Part shown: positions 1 to 11,970 of the stretch, one piece after another
Numbering within the stretch: the stretch's first letter is position 1
How the letters are laid out: each line of letters starts with the position of its first letter
Origin: Marchantia polymorpha subsp. ruderalis
Lineage: Eukaryota > Streptophyta > Marchantiopsida > Marchantiales > Marchantiaceae
NCBI GenBank assembly: GCA_037833965.1
Contig: AP031355.1
Span: 18,811,501-18,875,500, forward strand
Direction of reading: 5' to 3'
Length of the DNA: 64,000 nt
Made by a program: the position numbers and the translations under genes
The notes under the pieces: model-generated
Database searches by the model: none
Told to the model about the DNA's origin: nothing
What the model saw: only the letters and a program-made list of their open reading frames with translations

Positions 1-202
1 ATGCCATTTGAAATCTGTCGATGTATGGAAGGAGAGAAGGTCAGGTCAATACGAACGCATCGTTGAATAGATAATCTCTGATTGTTCGAGTGCCTACCAT
101 CCGCAAATATGTAGTGCATCTTCCTTCTGCATTACTTTTATGATAGATTATGGTGCATGATGGAAAGTCTGATAGACAGGTGGACGTAGCCGATGAATAA
201 GT

Positions 203-695
203 TGCAGGGTGCAAATCGATCGATCAGGCAGTTGCGTTCAGCGTCAGGGCACCACCATCTGTGACCTATATTCACACACCTCCTGAAATCAGGCAAACAG
301 GGACATTCATGGCGTTTTAGTCTGCCCTCTTGCTAGCTAGACCTCGGATTCGCTGGGAGCTGGGATATGCTGCGAAGTGCAAGTTTGCTGACAGCTCCGT
401 CTTGTGCACTTCGAGAAGGATGTAGGACATATAGCAAATGTCAGTGCCGACTGATTGCGAATTTCCGACTATTTATTGGCCCAGTGAACTGGCGTAAATT
501 GCTCTTCTGCATGCCTTATTCGTTCACTCCCCCTTCCTTGTGGTGCCATTCATCCTCCTCACGTAAATGTCACCTTGTCAGCTCTACATTCTCTGGGAAA
601 TCTACGCGTTTTTAAGGAAATATGTCTTCATCTAGTCATTTATTCTTAGTCTTCTTGTGCCCTTAGTACTCTTCTTGTCCTTCCCCAGGCTTGGA
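203..695. repeat. Dispersed repeat, copy 1 (partner at 8812-9304)
   Basis: This block of about 490 bp matches 8812-9304 in the same orientation, at roughly 85% by eye. It includes the shared stretch starting gtgacctatattcacacacc and the later ttattcttagtctt. In the partner a 64-codon frame is open. Here the same frame is broken (for example TAG in the phrase read MAF*SALLL), so if it ever coded, this copy is dead. The family is not recognised. Confidence 0.7.
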
Positions 696-1684
696 CTCGA
701 CGTTTCAAACTTTTAGCATGTGTCATATGTCTACTAATGTGGTCCTTTGAAGGTGGTTCTGTGAGCTACAAAATCTGGAGTTGCTTTCCGTTCTCCGGCA
801 GGATTCCTAAGAGATATAGTCTTCTGAAGAGCCTCATGGTGCTCGAGCTCAGCTTCTATCACCTGGAGCGAGCAATTTCATTCTAGTTCTGTAAGTGGCT
901 TACAATGAATACGTGGAAAATGCACTCAGACAATGGCGTGTGAAAGTGGGCGTCTCAGAAAATGCACTGGCTGGGCCTCCTCCAGCAACTGAGGGCAAGC
1001 TGTCCGCTTTCTCAACAATGGACTTATCTAGTAACCTCATTTTCAGTAAGATCCTGCTCAACAACCAGCGGATGATTATCTGGACGATGATTAGATGAAT
1101 GTATGAGATGTATTCGGAAGGGGCGGATCCATGGACTCAGTCGGATCGAGCGCTTGGAACTCAAAAAACCTTTTATACAATTCAAAAGGTCCTGATCTGG
1201 TACTATGCTTACGAGACAGGAGCATATGTCTGTGGGCACAACTTTCTCACGTGACCATTTGTTTGGCGTCAACTGACTCCGGAGAGATAAAAAAGTTCAG
1301 AAATCAAAATTGAGGTCACCTTCATCACGGAGCACATTCCCTGTGGTCTTGGTGCTCTTTAAGCTTTCAAGCCGTCGAACAATATTTTGACATTGAGGTT
1401 TTTCTTGCAGTCTGCAACTGACGAAACGCGGACCTGGACATGTTAAGCGTAACATTGTGGCACATCTTCAGCAGATGCTGCGACAAATCCCCACTAGACG
1501 TCCAACGTCAAGAGTCGCTGCGACAGAATTTCACTGCCTGGACCGTTTGTTTATACAAGAACATCCTTGACATGTACCGTCGGTGGGGTTCCATCCTGTA
1601 AAGTGAAACTTTAAGGGTCCCGGTAAACAATTTAGATACCGATGGGCCCATCAAGTAAGTACCTCTACTTCCTGCGGGAACTCG
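696..1684. other. Intergenic, no recognised gene
   Basis: Nothing convincing is visible between the dispersed repeat and the CAD A promoter block. Short open frames of 60-82 codons occur on both strands, but they overlap each other, carry no recognisable motif and have unlikely composition. The GC content is intermediate. Confidence 0.5.
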
Positions 1685-1943
1685 TCAAGCGCCTTGCATT
1701 TGTTGACCAGCCGCTACGATTTCAGCGCTCTACAGTAGGCGAAGGCGACTGTGTGGATCCTGCACTGCGAGTCAATGGTGACGGCGCTCGACGCTGATAT
1801 TCTACTGCGTTACTGAACGTTGATTCTGTTTCTGCTGATGGGGCGCTCCCGTTCTGCGCGAGATTCGTTCGACCTAGGATGGAGACGCAAGAGACGACGC
1901 AGGAGACGAGCCACCCTCTTAAATTAGAGGAATTCCATCTGCA

Positions 1944-2031
1944 TATATTTTCGAGGCAGGACTTCCACCTCCTTTTTATATTCTCGAGGCAGGACTTCCA
2001 GCTGCTTATATTTTCCAGGCAGGACTTTCAG
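1944..2031 (+). repeat. Promoter minisatellite of CAD A, three units
   Basis: There are three imperfect tandem units of roughly 30 nt. Each contains tatatt(t/c)tc(g/c)aggcagg followed by acttccag or a close variant. Equivalent triplets lie at 14363-14450 (B) and 32682-32769 (C). The array begins about 135 nt before the TATA box, so it could carry repeated factor-binding sites. That role is inference. Confidence 0.75.
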
Positions 2032-2078
2032 ACTCGCGGTCAAGGGTCAGATCGCTCCTCTGCCTTTGCATCTGCATG

Positions 2079-2086
2079 TATATAAG
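2079..2086 (+). promoter_or_regulatory. TATA box of CAD A
   Basis: TATATAAG, 83 nt before the ATG. The same octamer precedes B (83 nt), C (81 nt) and D (94 nt), and it sits in a conserved context ending in aaggctcg. Confidence 0.8.
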
Positions 2087-2161
2087 GCTCGAGCGAGGAG
2101 GCGAATCGTGCCAGTTCGGGAGCCGGATTCTAACAGGTCCAGAAGCTCATCGTCGCCCAAG

Positions 2162-4446
2162 ATGGCAAGTGAAACTGAAGTGATCGGATGGGCGGCCAGG
2201 GACACTTCGGGCCACATGGCCCCGATCACCTTCTCTCGCAGGTACTCCCCGCAGTCGCTGCCCTCTGAACTCGATGTCTGCGGATGTGAGCGAGAAGTGG
2301 AGTATCAGTTGGGTGCAGCCCACAGTCCCAATTTTCAGCTGTGCCAGAACGCGTGTAGTGCGCAGCCGAGCTGAAGCTTTCTTCTCTTCTCTTCTTCTCA
2401 TCCACCTTGACCTGAGCGCACACTCTCTTATGTCAAGTTTTGAGCTGGCGGCGACCAATATTTTGAGCTTCTTGAGCGTATGATGGTCACCAGCCACATG
2501 GTAGATCTGTCACTCTGCCAACATTACGTGGGACAAAGAGAGCAGCTAGGGTGTATTATTCTCCGGTCGATGAGACACTGAATCTCGACCTTGACTCTTG
2601 GCTTGCAGGGCCCTCGGCCCGCGAGATGTAAAATTATCGATAAAGTTCTGTGGAGTGTGTCACTCAGACTGGACTGTCATCAGCGGTGAGGTCCTTCCTC
2701 CGAGCTTCCCCATGGTGCCCGGGTAACGTTTCTGAAACCCACTGTGAATTCATTCGGCCTTCAATTCAATTCAACGTGTCTTGTCTCGCTGAAACTTGTG
2801 ATTGTTGGGACTGACGTCGGATGGTACGGGAACTGCAGGCACGAGATTGTGGGAGTTGTGGAAGAAGCGGGGTCGGAAGTGACGAAATTCAAAGTCGGAG
2901 ATCATGCAGCCGTGAGCTCCTACGTGAATTCTTGCGGGTCTTGCAGAGTTTGTGAACGAAAGCTACCTCAGCATTGCAAGGATGTAGTGTGGGTTTTCAA
3001 TTCCGTGAACCCTGCTGACGAACTTCCAACATATGGTGGATACTCGAACTTGATGGTCGTGGATGAAAGGTACAATTGCTTGCTCTGTTCGACTTCATGG
3101 GGTGGGCCTGTTTCTCTCGACCTGGATTTCTTGCGGTCGAATGTCATGCAGTAGCCCTTCATGAGTGATTGATACATGGCTCAAACTCTGCGATCAGCTG
3201 ACTCGAGGCTGATTTTCATTAACAGCTTCTGCTTCGTGCTACCGAAGAACTTGCCTTTGGATGGCGCCGCCCCACTTCTCTGTGCAGGCGCAACTGTGTG
3301 GAGTCCCATGAAACGCTATGAAATGGGCAAGAACGGCAATCGCTTCGGCCTGGTAGGATTAGGAGGCGTGGGCCACATCGCCTTGAAATTTGCCAAGGCC
3401 TTGGGGATGCATGCCACTGTAATCAGCACATCCCCTGCGAAAGAAAAAATGGCCCGAGAAGAACTAGGCGCTGACTACTTCATCGTATCGAAGGATCCAA
3501 AGCAGATGGAGGTGTGTCCCTTTCCGTTCCCTATTTTCTCCTCTTGAAACAAACATCAGGTTTGATTTTCCTAGTAGGCTGAAATTCTGGAATTTGTGGT
3601 TCCAACCGAAACCTGAAACGAAAAGCTGGAATATATTTCTGGTTCAAATCATTTGTCTTGTCAGAGCATCTAAAGCTGAGATGCATTACAACCGTGTCAG
3701 TAGCAATATACATTCATGTTCTTTCAGCACCGTATCATATCTTTAAGTTCATGCCTCGAATTTTTAATACAGCCAGTACTCTCATGCATAATTCCTCGCA
3801 GCTGAATTCCAGAAACTGAAGGTCGTCAAACAACCAAAGGGTTAAGGATCTAAATGAAACGGATGCCATCGAAGATGACTAATATAATACGGTGAGTGTT
3901 ATGCAGGAAGCAGCAGGCACTTTGGACTTTATCATCGATACCGTTTCGGACATCCATCCTTTGGACCCGTTGATGAACCTTCTCGCCCCTCAAGGAAAAT
4001 TTATTTTCGTTGGTATAGGCCTTGGAAAACTCGAGATTGATACACTCCCCATGTGTTTCGGTGAGAATCCAGCTCTTTTTAGTCCACCAAGTACTGATTA
4101 ATATTCATTGACCCGATCGACGAAATGGAGATGTAGTCTCATGAGTCTCACTGAATTCTTCGATTTCGTTGGTTTGCGGATGATTGTTGGTGCAGACTTT
4201 GCAAGTTTGCATTCTCACCTTATGATTTATATTTTGCCAGGTGGAACAAGTATCGGATCAAGTTGCCTCGCTTCTCCGGACGAGCTACAGGAAATGTTGG
4301 ACTTCTGTGGCGAGAAGAATTTAGTTTGCACGATTGAGAAAATTCCCATAGACTACATCAACGAAGCCTTCAAGAGGATGCTCAAGGGAGACGTGCACTT
4401 CAGATTTGTAATTGACGTGGGAAACACTCTGAAACCCCAGAACTAG
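2162..4446 (+). CDS. CAD: CAD A: cinnamyl alcohol dehydrogenase-like, six exons
   Basis: Exons are 2162-2241, 2609-2722, 2839-3069, 3226-3511, 3907-4060 and 4241-4446. They join in frame to 356 residues, the usual CAD length of about 357, and all introns are GT-AG. Visible features: CGVCHSD (catalytic-zinc Cys44); PGHE (His66, Glu67); structural-zinc Cys97, 100, 103 and 111 in SCGSCRVC; APLLCAG (Cys161); Rossmann motif GLGGVGH (186-192); and [10 protein letters not shown], whose Ser/Thr near 209-211 fits NADP(H) binding. Known for the family: zinc-dependent medium-chain reductases that interconvert hydroxycinnamaldehydes and alcohols with NADP(H), cytosolic, in phenylpropanoid metabolism. The substrate is inferred; related aldehyde reductases cannot be excluded. 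The start follows the TATA box by 83 nt and gives the expected short N-terminus. No stop or frameshift is seen. Residues 55-62 differ from the other copies. Confidence 0.93.
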
Positions 4447-4620
4447 GTACTGCAGTGGAGTTGCTTGTACTGCGCCAAAATACTCTATGCTCGATGAATG
4501 CTCGAAGAATAGCATACAGATAACTTGACAATGGGTTTTTTCACGAAATATGGAGGAAACTTCTTGTCCTATAACTTACTTTCTCCAGTCAGACCAGACC
4601 AGTGAATCGAAATTCGGGAT
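4447..4620 (+). other. CAD A 3' flank
   Basis: Just after the stop codon the sequence (gtactgcagtggagttgctt) is nearly identical to that after copies B and C and after the relic exon at 24561. It is probably 3' UTR. Homology with B and C ends at about 4620. There A switches to the AT-rich block shared with the relic at about 24930. Confidence 0.65.
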
Positions 4621-5309
4621 ACGTTAAATTAATACTTATAATCAAAATATATCATAAATTATATATATCAAAACTGTATAAGTCAATTCTTTTAAAATAA
4701 GTTCTCACAAAGATCATATTTTAGATCTGTCTTGAGAATTTGTAAAGTCGATGGTATAGCAGCAGCTTTAGTTTAATTAATTATTCTTAAACATATCAAT
4801 ATTAATTATGTGATCTGAATGAATTTAGGTATTTAATGCTTTGTTGAGAGATAAAGTGAATTTTGAAGATGAAAATCATTATTTTGTTTGAAAAATTCAA
4901 TTTCAAAGATTCTTTTTTGCTAAATTAAAATATTTGATTCGTTGGATACATAATTAACATTGAATGGAAACAATTTAGTTTGATTGTGTGTTTACAAGAC
5001 TGTAAATATCCAATCTCATGTAAACATAAGAACAAGTGATAGATTCAAAATATCAAAGAGTTACAATATCATGTTGAATCGTATATATTTAATTGAAATT
5101 AGGGATAACTACCATGTTAATTTTTTGTGGAAAATAAATAAATAATTATCATCTTGAATTATAACAAGACTTTTCATAGTGATGAAAGAGATGATCAAAT
5201 ATTAATTTTGTTCTAATATTCAAAATTTGTAAATGAGATTGATATTATTTGAAAGAGATAAAAAAAAAGTTTGATTTGATGTCAAAATTGTAGAGTTTGT
5301 ACAAATTTC
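4621..5309. repeat. AT-rich block, duplicated at about 24930-25610
   Basis: This AT-rich sequence is alignable with 24930-25610 (shared atcataaattatatatatca, attagggataactaccatgt) and, more weakly, with 17440-17800 after CAD B. It leads directly into gypsy integrase remains in both the A and relic units, so it is probably the inner part of the same dead retroelement or of its insertion site. No gene is visible. Confidence 0.65.
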
Positions 5310-6935
5310 AGGTGATTCACAGACGTGGTGTCACTCACGAAAACGCAAACACTACATCCAAGAGCTCATTCATCACTTTAGAGCAGGCCTCCTAAATTTT
5401 GGAATTTGTCTCTTAATCCCAGAATAAAGCAAAAATAAATCTGGCGGAGTACTTAAATTAAGGAAGTCTTTATGATCATAAATGAAAATACTTGTGGAAT
5501 CGAAGACAAATTTGACTTTGCCACCAATAAGAATATGCGACGTACTAAAAAATCATTAAAAGTTCAATTCATGCTCTATCTCTTGTATTCAAATTTAACT
5601 CTTCGATTTTTCTTTTACAGAATATTTAAATGCAAGGTCAAATTAATGAGAGTATTTTCAGAGTTTAAGAAGATCAATCTCCTTGAATACTCTTGATTTT
5701 TGCACCTTTTGATGCTAACTCAATTAAACAATAGAATCTGTCCTTGAAGTCTCTCAGGGATGCTATAACCAATAAATCTACTCCCTTCGAAAGTAAACCC
5801 CAGAAAAATAGTTGAAGTTGAACACTTGTGATGTTAATCATCTCTAGAGGTTTGCTTCCAATTAGGTTGGAACATGTCTCAAAGCCGCGAAGACCAGAAA
5901 CGATGGTGTAAATTTATGGAAGGTAAATCTAGACCAGTTTCATGATCGAATAATAGCATGTCTGCATTCTGTTTCTTGTAGTAATTTTGGCAATATTGGA
6001 ATTTTACCAAAATTAAGACAAGTAAAATCCATATTTTAAGTTAATTTTGGTAATTATGGAAATTCCCAAGCCTTATGAAACATGCTTTAGAGTATACCTC
6101 GGATGCAAGACAAGACTTTTATTGGTTTTCTTTGGCAGCCAGACCACACGTCTCTAACTACTTAATTCATGCTGGAATGATATGCAGCTGATCATTCTTC
6201 ATTTGATATATGAGAGGATGTGGAGAATTGAGATTGTTGGAGAGTGGAAAATACTCTACTCAAGATATTTCAGGTCACAAGTATCGTATCCAACAACGAT
6301 CCAAGCCCTATTCATGGAAGAAAGATCATCTAGTTTGGCGCTTGCCAAAAGGTGATAGAGTGATTTCCCCACCACATGAAAGGCTGGTATGATTAAGAAG
6401 TTACATTCACAACTTGGTCACTTTGGTGTGAAGCATAATTATAGTCTTATGTCTCCTCATTACTATTGGAGAGTTATGTATACTCAAATTTGTGAGGTGT
6501 TGGCCACATGCAAAGAATGCGTCAGGATGTGAACTTCTTTTTCCTTTCGGCAGGTCACACTTCATCCACTACATATCATGGGCTTGTTTTATCGCTGGTC
6601 TTGTGATTTAGCTGATGAGCTTCTCATGACAAGCAAAGTTAACATCTACATGTTGATCATGATAGAGCATTTCTCTAAGTGTATTGAGTTAGTTGCCCTA
6701 TCGGATAAGACCTCTTGAAGTACCAGCCCAGGCTTTCCTCCAACAAGTTCTTAGCAAGTTTGGAGCATGTGTAGAGTGACTCATTGATCAAGAATTTGAA
6801 CTTAGAGATGAATAATAAGATTTGCTTGACCATGCCTTGATTGATCATCAGCGCACTTCAATGGATCATTCACGAGTTGATGGACTTGCGGAGAGTATGG
6901 TGCAAATCTGCAAGAAGTAGCTATACAAGCTTTTT
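5310..6935 (+). pseudogene. Ty3/gypsy pol remnant 1 (RNase H tail and integrase)
   Basis: The segment is heavily decayed. Fragments reading EVIH(R)RGVTHENAN (end of RNase H, near 5310-5375) are followed, after an insertion, by an integrase zinc-binding region. That region has LGHFGVKHNYS, YYWRVMYTQ and CKEC in order (about 6405-6525). Core pieces follow around IEHFSK, QQVLSKFGACVE, DHALIDHQRTS and VDGLAES. Stops and frameshifts are frequent. It is a paralogue of the remnant at 25610-27262, which keeps the order without the insertion. It carries no function now and ends near 6935, where different repeat DNA begins. Confidence 0.75.
5384..6084. mobile_element. 701-bp non-autonomous insertion, hAT-like, with 8-bp target duplication
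   Basis: CTTTAGAG lies at both 5376-5383 and 6085-6092. The paralogous remnant has a single CTTTAGAG at 25817-25824 and continues directly, so it is the empty site. The insert begins CAGGCCTCC and ends in ACATG. The two ends are weakly inverted (TTTTGGAATTT against CTTGGGAATTT). An 8-bp duplication suits hAT elements. No transposase is present; the 74-codon frame inside (5472-5696) is AT-rich and unremarkable. Confidence 0.75.
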
Positions 6936-6959
6936 CGGGTGATTGTTCCTCTTTGTACT

Positions 6960-7642
6960 CCTTCGGGATTTTTCCCCCTTAATGCCAAAGTGAAGTTTTG
7001 TTACTTCGAGTAAACCTTGGTTAACAATTCAGGTTGTACGCTGCTTGAGGCGCCTTCGGGGGTAGCCTTCGCAGTATTTGTGGGAATGACTAGTGCTTGA
7101 GAATTCAAACTCGTCAATAGACTGTTAAGTCGTGACACTGGATCTTTTCTCAATCGAGTTTCTCAGTTCGGAGTCTTGTATTCTTTGCGCGTTTTGTGAG
7201 TTGAGTGTGTTGTTCACCGCATGTGAGTGAATTTGGTTTGACGAAGGTACCGCATCCAAAGTAGGAAGTCCAACCCGGGTGCTCTGCTCTAGCAGTAAGA
7301 GTTAACAATCCGGAGTTGGGGAACACTACCTGCAAACCCTCTGAATGTACTCTTGAGAAACTTTCCCCCTGAACCTTGAGTGGAGGTCCTAATCGGCCTC
7401 TTAGTTGTGCTTTTCCAGTTTCAGGTGTATGTTGGGGTGAAATACGTTGCACAGTGCGTCCTCCGAGTGACCTCCGAGTTGAGCACTTGCAGTATTTCTG
7501 GGAGTAACAATCGCCTGAGAATTCAAAATCTTCAATAGTCTGTTAAAACGTGACATTTAGTAATCTGTGTGTTGGCTCTGTCCTTGTGGGTTCGACCTTT
7601 TTGCTACTATACTGCAGTTTTAACCTTTGGTGGGTTATTACA
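6960..7642 (+). repeat. LTR-like terminal fragment of an unclassified retroelement
   Basis: Moderate-GC sequence matching the reverse complement of 19196-20100, including gcagtatttctgggagt and the terminal gggttattaca. Two related sub-blocks lie 420 nt apart: one around 7068-7141 and one around 7488-7560, each with gagaattcaaa and a later cgtgacat/c. The end in CA fits an LTR end. A third, more diverged relative lies at 28850-29395. No coding frame is seen. Confidence 0.55.
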
Positions 7643-8811
7643 AAAGGCATCCGGTGCTTGAAAATTTTGATTTAATCTTGCAAAATTTTATATTCATGAT
7701 TTTTTTGGCCTTTTGATTAGTTTTAACGTTATTATTTGTCTCAAGATCTACAAATTTTTAGTCTAACATCTTAGTCAAAGTGAATAATACGTATCAAAAT
7801 TTCTTAAAATTTATCATATTTTTTTCCAAATGCAATCTTTCAAAAAAATTTCATATTGATTCATACTAATTTATTCATGAATCTTTAAAAAATAAAATAG
7901 CATTGAATTAGCAATTTTTAAAAAAATTCTAAGTTATGTGAAATAGATTTGAAAATAAAATTTATTTAATTAAAGAAATCATAAAAAAATTAAAATTTTA
8001 GTGTTTAACATGACAATAAATTATTAAAATATATTGATGAATAATATTTTTCAAAAAATGTAAATTTGAATGATTCACATTTACATTTAGATTTTGTAAA
8101 TTAATCTTTAGATTTTTCATTCTATACCATCAATCATAAATTACTTATAAAATTTGTAGATGAGTGAAAAAAGTATTATTTCATTACCAGCTATAACTTT
8201 GAACATTTGTCGTAATGAAATGGCGGCCAGTAACTCTGGAGTAGTAAAATGCAACATAGTCAAATACAATGCACTTGGTGACTATTTGCTCAAGAAGAGA
8301 CAGGTGAAAACAAGTTAAATGCCATGGATCTCGGCAAAAAGTTGAGTTCAAAAACGTTTAATTACAATGACGACAAGAAGAACGTTTAGAAACAAGCTAC
8401 AAGTACTGTTTTACTTCATTTCAACCTTCAGTCTAGAAACAAGTGGATGAGTATGACAATTAACTATTCTTTTTGAGACTCTTGAGCTACAATTTCATCG
8501 TAAAGAGCTGTCAAACAAGTTATACGCTTCCTTGAAATTGATGAGCTTCAAGATAAAAAAAATTTGCACAAAGATTTAAGATCACATCTATTCATTTGGT
8601 GATCTTATGATTTATTTCCAAAATGTTGAAGATTAGATATTTGATGAGAAATATCTCTTCATCTTATTACTTCACTTCTTGCATTTTATCATTCACTATA
8701 GCGTGTCTTGCTTCATTGTGATAGTCAAACCATCATTTACAACGCTTGGTTGTTTGATAATTTACAACAGAAGATGATTCATCATCTATTCCAAGTGCAC
8801 AAAGCTGGTTA
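7643..8811. other. AT-rich intergenic DNA
   Basis: AT-rich with many short runs of A and T. No open frame, RNA gene or clear repeat boundary is recognised. Confidence 0.5.
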
Positions 8812-9304
8812 GTGTAGTTGCATGGTGCAAATAGATCGATCAACCAGTTGCATCCAAAGTTGGGGCAGGATCATTTGTGACCTATATTCACACACCTGCT
8901 GAATTCAGGCAGGCATGGACATTCATGGCGTTTTACTCTAGCCTCTTGCTAGCTAGACCTCAGATGCGCGTGGATCAAGCATATGTTACAAAGTGCAAGT
9001 TTGCTAACAGGTTTGCTCTTGAGCACTTCGAGAAGCATGAAGGAGATATGGCAAATGTCAGCGTCAAGTGATTGCAAAATTCCAACTATTTAATTGCGTA
9101 GTGAACTGCCGTGAATTGCTCTTCTGCATGCCTTATTTAATCACTTTTCCTTCCTTGTGGTGCCATTCATCCTCCTCATGTGAATGTCATCTTGTCAGCT
9201 CTCTATTCTCTAGGAAAGTTGCGCGTTTTTAAGTAAACATGTATTCATCTAGTCATTTATTCTTAGTCTTTTTGTGACCTAGTACTCTTTTTGTCTTTCA
9301 AATA
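8812..9304. repeat. Dispersed repeat, copy 2
   Basis: Partner of 203-695. In this copy a 64-codon frame (8877-9071) is open and looks protein-like (TYIHTPAEF, FMAFYSSLLLARP, FALEHFEKHEGD). It matches no family I know. It has no good start context and stops abruptly. It could be a fragment of a transposon protein. Confidence 0.55.
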
Positions 9305-11970
9305 GAAGATTTATTATCTACTCCGTCCTCTTTTTTGGATATGGCACCGAATGTGATTCAAGGTGGGTCATATTCATAAAATGACAAAAATGTGAAGCGC
9401 TTTGGATCCAAAGATAGATCCACTATGAAGTTAAATTCCTAGAAAGGAAGGTGGTCATGTATTGGAGATGTGGCAAGATTCATCATGTCAAGAAAGATTT
9501 CTGTGTGTTGTGGAAGGCAACTCACACAAATCTCAAACAATAGTATTGTTGTTGCGGACGACAACTCACACAATACTCGGACAACACTATTCAATAGTAT
9601 TTCTGAAAGTAGTATCAGTTGTGGACGGCAACTCACACAAAGCTCGGACATAATACTTGCTAATAACACTATTAATGATGCTCAAAACACAAGTAGAACT
9701 GCTGTTAACGAGACTGAGGAACAATGTCTCAAAGCTCTCTATTTATATTGCTAGAAAAACTCTAAGGTTGACAAGTTGATAGTGCGGCTAAGTTGTAAAA
9801 CGTCCAAACTGTCTTCTAGTTTAGAAGAAATTGAACTGCCGCTAAGCTTTATAAGAGCCAAATTGTCACAGAGTTTGGAAAGAATCAAACCTCCTTTCGA
9901 TTTGGAAAAGAATCAAATTGCTAGTGTTCTCACTATCCATGACACTGTGTAAGCATCAAAGCTGTTAATCCTTTTGTTAGCAAATGTGGCTCAAAACTTT
10001 CACCTCCAAGAGGATGATTTGTTGAAAGATGAAATATGATGTCAAAGTTATGCGCTATGCAATTCACCAGGGGTTGTTGCTGATGTATGAAATATAAATA
10101 CTGATTTTTCTTATCACATTTGTTACATTAGATTATTTTTTTGTAAATTTTCAATATCAAACGGTTATGTAAAATAATCAATTTCTATAAGATTGAAGTT
10201 GTTTGAGATGTTAAGATTTGTATGTTTGATGGAGTTCAGGTACATTGATTCAAGTTAGATTTATACCTTTTGGAACGCTAAGGACTTTGAATGAAGGACT
10301 CACAAAGTAGTGCTTGAGGTTAGTATGTGAAAGAATTATCTTTAAAGTTCATAGGCACAACAATCTATATTTGTTAGAGGGCACTATCATCCGTGAGTAA
10401 TTTAATTTTACCAGATTTCAAGTTGGGATGTCTCATGTACGGCATTCTAACCTATGACATATGAACACAAAGTACATCTTCCTCCTAGAAGGTAGAAAAT
10501 TGTTACTTGGGATTGATAAAGTTGATTTAGTGTTTTGTGAATATTTTATCATGGGCAAGCATCATAGTCAAGTCTTTAGTGTTGAAATTCACAATTCCAA
10601 GAAATTATTTGATTAAATACATGGTGAGGTGTGGAAACGTTTTTTCAAGACTCACTATCTAGAAAGTTTAACTTTGTATCATTTATCAATGACTATTCAA
10701 GGCTTATGTGAGTTCATTTTCTCACACACAAATTTGAGGTGTTTACAATTTTCAAAACTTGGAAAATCCAAGTTGAGATTCAGAAAGTACAAAAGTTGAA
10801 ATATTTACGTAGGAATAATGTCAAGGAATATATTATTGAGAAGTTTCAGAGTTATTGCAAAGAGTAATGGAGTAGTAGTAGATATTCATCATCTCATCAT
10901 GATTTATATTCTACAGAAAAATGTTTTTTTAGAAGCTCAAATCTAATAGTGTCAGAAAAGTTGCGTAGACCGTTGAACCAATTTGATTTACCACATGATT
11001 TTTGATTAGCAGTTGTCAATACTGCAATGTATTTGGTAAATCTTCATTTTTGTAATGCAATCATTTTTTTGACACTTTTTGAACTCGAGCCACAAACGTC
11101 TGGTTGATTACAGTGGTTTGAGAATTTTTTATTGTGCTGCTCAAACTTTCATACCCGAGAAGAATAGAACTAAGTTCAACATCAACTACATCCAAGAAGT
11201 GTTATTTTCTTGTATATGCTAGTGGTATGAAGGGTTATAGGCTCTAAGTATCCAATGATCTATACAATTATTATCCATAGATATGTTCATAAAATAGAAT
11301 ATGGTCTAGATTGTTGGAACAAGGAAAAAGTTCTCGGACTGCTAGTACTGAAAAGGATAAATCTTCACTCATTGACATAGTGAAAATGAAGATTGAGTTT
11401 TATGTGACACAAAGAGAAACTCTTATATAGATGTAGCAAAATCCTAAGAAACAAGAATTAAAGAAGCAGATTATCGTTAATGAAATTCAAATATCTTCAC
11501 CAGACAATAGGGATCAACCAAAATCTTCCACTATGAAATCATCAAATTGGATTAGTTGTGCTCCTGTAAGATAGAATTAGTAATGCTCCTGGATTGATTT
11601 TATGTATTTCAATGACACAAGACAATGATTTGCTTGTTTTCTTCCTGATTCAGACACTATCATCAAAGGATGTTGCAACACGAGGTCATCTAAAACACAA
11701 GAGTAGGATCAAGAATTTAACATTTGTCAATCAAAGAGTCTATTTGTAATTGAGCATAAAATCAAAACGTGCGTTGCTATTTTTATGATTCTTAGAAGAC
11801 TTTCTAGCAAGCGATGCTACAATATCTCCGGTAGTGAATTACACTATCAAATCAAATCTTAGAATGCAGCTTGTGCTTTAGACTTGGTATTTTGATCTCA
11901 TAAGGCCGAATCTCTTGTGTTCATGTCTTCTCAAAACCTAGACGGCTAGTCAGTACCTAGCCATTCTTCC
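9305..11970 (+). pseudogene. Ty1/copia gag-pol remnant 1
   Basis: Decayed copia coding order is visible. A gag zinc-knuckle-like piece lies at 9460-9513 (WRCGKIHHVKKDFC). Integrase zinc-binding and core pieces follow: LLEGTII near 10373, LLLGIDKVDLVFCE near 10500, MGKHHSQVFSVEIHNSK near 10551, FKTHYLESLTLYHLSMTIQGL near 10645, and AVNTAMYLVN near 11010. A connecting region rich in Lys and Glu runs from 11300 to 11560. Stops and shifts occur throughout and reverse transcriptase is not recognisable. A sister fragment lies at 58590-60990. Confidence 0.7.

Larger units (their letters stand above)
1685..2161 (+). promoter_or_regulatory. CAD A promoter block
   Basis: This sequence is shared with the upstream regions of the other copies. 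The distal part (gtcaagcgccttgcatttgt, then ctacagtaggcgaaggcgac) recurs at 30327-30460 before C and, diverged, at 43683-43810 before D. The proximal part (cgctcccgttctgcgcgaga) recurs before B and C and, diverged, before D. The block ends in a TATA box at 2079-2086 and the start codon at 2162. Here the distal and proximal halves are contiguous, whereas C has an insertion of about 2.1 kb between them. Confidence 0.75.

Noticed and set aside
895-1313. Small frames of 60-82 codons on both strands upstream of CAD A
   Set aside because: They overlap one another and have no motif, no repeat partner and no promoter.
5472-5696. 74-codon plus-strand frame
   Set aside because: It lies inside the 701-bp non-autonomous insert, is AT-rich, and shows no motif or good start.
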